Assembly (NCBI RefSeq): GCF_001431425.1
Contig: NZ_LDJG01000013.1
Location: 1-64,000, forward strand
DNA from: Stenotrophomonas nitritireducens
GTDB taxonomy: Bacteria; Pseudomonadota; Gammaproteobacteria; Xanthomonadales; Xanthomonadaceae
Length of the DNA stretch: 64,000 nucleotides
Reading direction: 5' to 3'
Made by a program: the position numbers and the translations under genes. Positions 62,449 to 64,000 of this stretch are shown here, piece after piece. The notes beneath the pieces are model-generated. The model did no database searches. It was not told where the DNA came from and saw nothing but the letters and a program-made list of their open reading frames with translations. Every line of letters starts with the position of its first letter. Position 1 is the stretch's first letter.

Positions 62449-63225
62449 ATGAACACGAAGTGGATGACGATGGCGGCAGCGGTGATGCTGGCCGGTTGTG
62501 GCAGCGCCCAGGTGCGCGGGGACTTTCCCGACCCGGCCCGCGCCTATCCGGCCGGAGGCACCTACGTGAGCCTGGACGGATTGCGTCAGTACGCGCCGGG
62601 CATGAACAAGCAGCAGTTGTACGCCCTGCTGGGTACGCCGCATTTCGGCGAAGGCATGTGGGGGGTGCGCGAATGGAACTACCTGTTCAACTTCCGGCGG
62701 ACGGTAGGCGCGCCGCCGATCCAGTGCCAGTTCCAGATCCATTTCGACGGCAAGGGCGTGGCGGTGGGGCAGTCGTGGAAGCCGGCCACGTGTGCGGCCC
62801 TGCTTGAACCAGCGCCGGTCGCCGCGGCACCGGCGCCGCCGCCGGCTGCGCCACCGCCGCCGCCGTTGCGGATTTCTGCCGATGCGCTCTTCGCATTCGA
62901 CAGCGCCGAGCTCTCCGGCAAGGGACGGGCGCGGCTGGACGAGGTGGTCGCCAGCCTGGGCGCGCGGATGGGCGCCGTGTCGTTGACCGTGGTCGGCTTC
63001 ACCGACCGCATCGGCAGCGACGCCTACAACCTGCGGTTGTCGCAGCGCCGCGCCAACGCGGTGCGCGATTACCTGGTGGCGCGCGGTGTTCCCGCCGGCT
63101 CCGTGCGCGCCGAGGGACAGGGCAGCGCGCAGCCGCTGGTCGAATGCGGCAAGGCGCCGCATGCCGAGCTGGTGCGTTGTCTGGCGCCCAATCGCCGCGT
63201 GGAGATCGCGGGAATCGGCGGTTGA
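62449..63225 (+). CDS. BamE-like/OmpA-like lipoprotein, TpgA-type partner of the adhesin
   Basis: 258 residues. Lipoprotein signal with AGC box (MLAGCGS, Cys about 17). Residues 40-115 match the SmpA/BamE fold (MNKQQLYALLGTPHFGEGMWGVREWNYLF). A Pro/Ala linker follows, then an OmpA-type peptidoglycan-binding domain (VVGFTDRIGSDAYNLRLSQRRANAVRDYL) with the conserved Asp and Arg. This layout resembles TpgA-type proteins, which link trimeric adhesins to the cell wall; the gene directly follows the adhesin gene. The start at 62449 gives a standard lipoprotein signal. Confidence 0.87.
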   Translation: MNTKWMTMAAAVMLAGCGSAQVRGDFPDPARAYPAGGTYVSLDGLRQYAPGMNKQQLYALLGTPHFGEGMWGVREWNYLFNFRRTVGAPPIQCQFQIHFDGKGVAVGQSWKPATCAALLEPAPVAAAPAPPPAAPPPPPLRISADALFAFDSAELSGKGRARLDEVVASLGARMGAVSLTVVGFTDRIGSDAYNLRLSQRRANAVRDYLVARGVPAGSVRAEGQGSAQPLVECGKAPHAELVRCLAPNRRVEIAGIGG

Positions 63226-63323
63226 ACCGGCCACGGTCTGCGCAGGCGTGCGTGGCGTCGGCGCAGGCCTCACAATCGCCGGCGTTGGCGGGCGCGCGCA
63301 TGCGCCGGCGTCGAAGAGGTCGG

Positions 63324-63926
63324 ATGCGGATGGTGTGGAAACAGATGCTGCGCTGGGCGGGACCGGCGTCGGTGGTGGTGTGGCTGGTGGCGCTGGCGGT
63401 TTTCGGCGCGCGCCTGCCGTTCTACGACCAGATGCGTCATCCGGTTTCGCTGCTGGGCGCGACCGGCGTTCCCGGCGCCGGGATGTTCAATGCGATGGGC
63501 TTCGTGCTGCCGGGGGTGCTGGCGGCGCTGGCCGCGCTGGGGCTGGTGCTGCGGATGCCGGCTACCGCTTCGCGCCCGCTGCGCGTGGCCGGGCAGATGC
63601 TGCTGCTGGCCGGGCTGGCCTTCGCTGCGATGGGGGCTTTCCCGCTGGACGTGGACGACATCGGGAATCGCGCCAGCCAGGCGCATGCCAGCGTCTGGCT
63701 GTTGTGGCTGGTGGCGTTCTGCGCCGGCGCGGTGATGCTGCGCGTGGGCGCCGCGCGGGATGCGGCATGGCGCCCGGTGGCGACGCTGGCCGTGGCCTGC
63801 GCGGTGTGGATGCTGTGCAGCGCCTTCGTGTTCGGCAGCGTCATGCCGGTGGCGATGGCGCAGCGGCTGGCGTTCCTGGGCTGGGCGCTGTGGCTGGCGC
63901 TGCTGGCGCGGCGCGCGCCGCGCTGA
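63324..63926 (+). CDS. DUF998-type integral membrane protein
   Basis: 200 residues with six predicted membrane helices and the features of DUF998 proteins: RHPVSLLGATGVPGAGMFNA near the start, FPLDVDDIGNRASQAH in the middle loop. The function is unknown. The ATG at 63324 is preferred for the AGAGG Shine-Dalgarno 5 bases upstream; starts at 63300 or 63330 are possible. Confidence 0.8.
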   Translation: MRMVWKQMLRWAGPASVVVWLVALAVFGARLPFYDQMRHPVSLLGATGVPGAGMFNAMGFVLPGVLAALAALGLVLRMPATASRPLRVAGQMLLLAGLAFAAMGAFPLDVDDIGNRASQAHASVWLLWLVAFCAGAVMLRVGAARDAAWRPVATLAVACAVWMLCSAFVFGSVMPVAMAQRLAFLGWALWLALLARRAPR

Positions 63927-63969
63927 ACGGGCGCGGCGCGCACTCCCTGCGGCGACGTGCGCAGGGCCG

Positions 63970-64000
63970 TCACTGCTTGTAGATCACCCCGTCCTTCATC
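63970..64000 (-). CDS. C-terminal end of a probable amidohydrolase, cut by the window edge
   Basis: The minus strand reads MKDGVIYKQ and a TGA stop. The MKDGxIYK tail is typical of amidohydrolase-family proteins, but nine residues are too few for certainty. The rest lies to the right of the window. Confidence 0.4.
   Translation of the reverse strand, partial: MKDGVIYKQ

Noticed and set aside
45692..63225. Recently acquired genomic island
   Set aside because: Apart from a short AT-rich spacer, base composition and codon use match the rest, and no integrase, att repeat or tRNA border was found.

Overview
This window comes from a high-GC gammaproteobacterium, most likely a member of the Xanthomonadaceae/Lysobacteraceae (Stenotrophomonas, Pseudoxanthomonas, Luteimonas and relatives). 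The placement is an inference. It rests on strongly GC-biased third codon positions, GTAGGAGCGGCTTCAGCCGC-type REP elements, a stand-alone RnfB-like ferredoxin beside metG, a tandem pstS pair next to an OprO/OprP-type porin, and an ABC-permease/M1-peptidase fusion. Most of the sequence is chromosomal core. No insertion sequence, phage gene, rRNA or CRISPR array was seen.

Layout. 1-2156: end of an emrAB-type drug efflux operon. 2452-3150: three tandem tRNA-Leu(CAG) genes on the minus strand, each with its own terminator, then rnr (RNase R), a divergent rcnB-like gene and rlmB. 7311-15016: a phosphate-starvation regulon, with phoU-pstB-pstA-pstC-pstS1 and pstS2 on the minus strand and a phosphate-selective porin on the plus strand; phased Pho boxes lie between pstS2 and the porin and before pstS1. 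15321-28061: housekeeping genes (nth, crotonase, FKBP-like protein, DUF1289-Nudix fusion, sulfurtransferase, amidase, esterase, rlmKL, rnfB-like, HAD phosphatase, metG, DUF2147), punctuated by REP-type repeats. 28062-36879: ABC transporter with fused M1 peptidase domain, VOC protein, serine hydrolase, DUF885 and DUF502 proteins. 37008-45561: an unknown membrane-anchored protein, thioesterase-like protein, a CHASE2-GGDEF cyclase with its LysM/FecR partner, thioredoxin-TPR, a three-gene membrane/membrane/Xre operon with a clear operator, and a DUF2968 protein.

45692-63225 is an adhesion region. A complete Tad (tight adherence) pilus operon on the minus strand reads flp, tadV, tadE, cpaB, cpaC, cpaE, tadA, tadB, tadC, tadD, DUF3613 gene, tadG-like. 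It diverges from an AraC-family regulator. Next comes a trimeric autotransporter adhesin gene (ESPR leader and YadA anchor) and a lipoprotein with BamE-like and OmpA-like domains, resembling the TpgA partner proteins of trimeric adhesins. The most notable non-coding signal is a set of TGCCG-centred direct repeats spaced 21, 21, 21 and 20 bp between the AraC gene and the adhesin gene, a good candidate regulator array. The AT-rich flp/araC spacer holds a large nested dyad. The window closes with a DUF998-type membrane protein and the last codons of a probable amidohydrolase.
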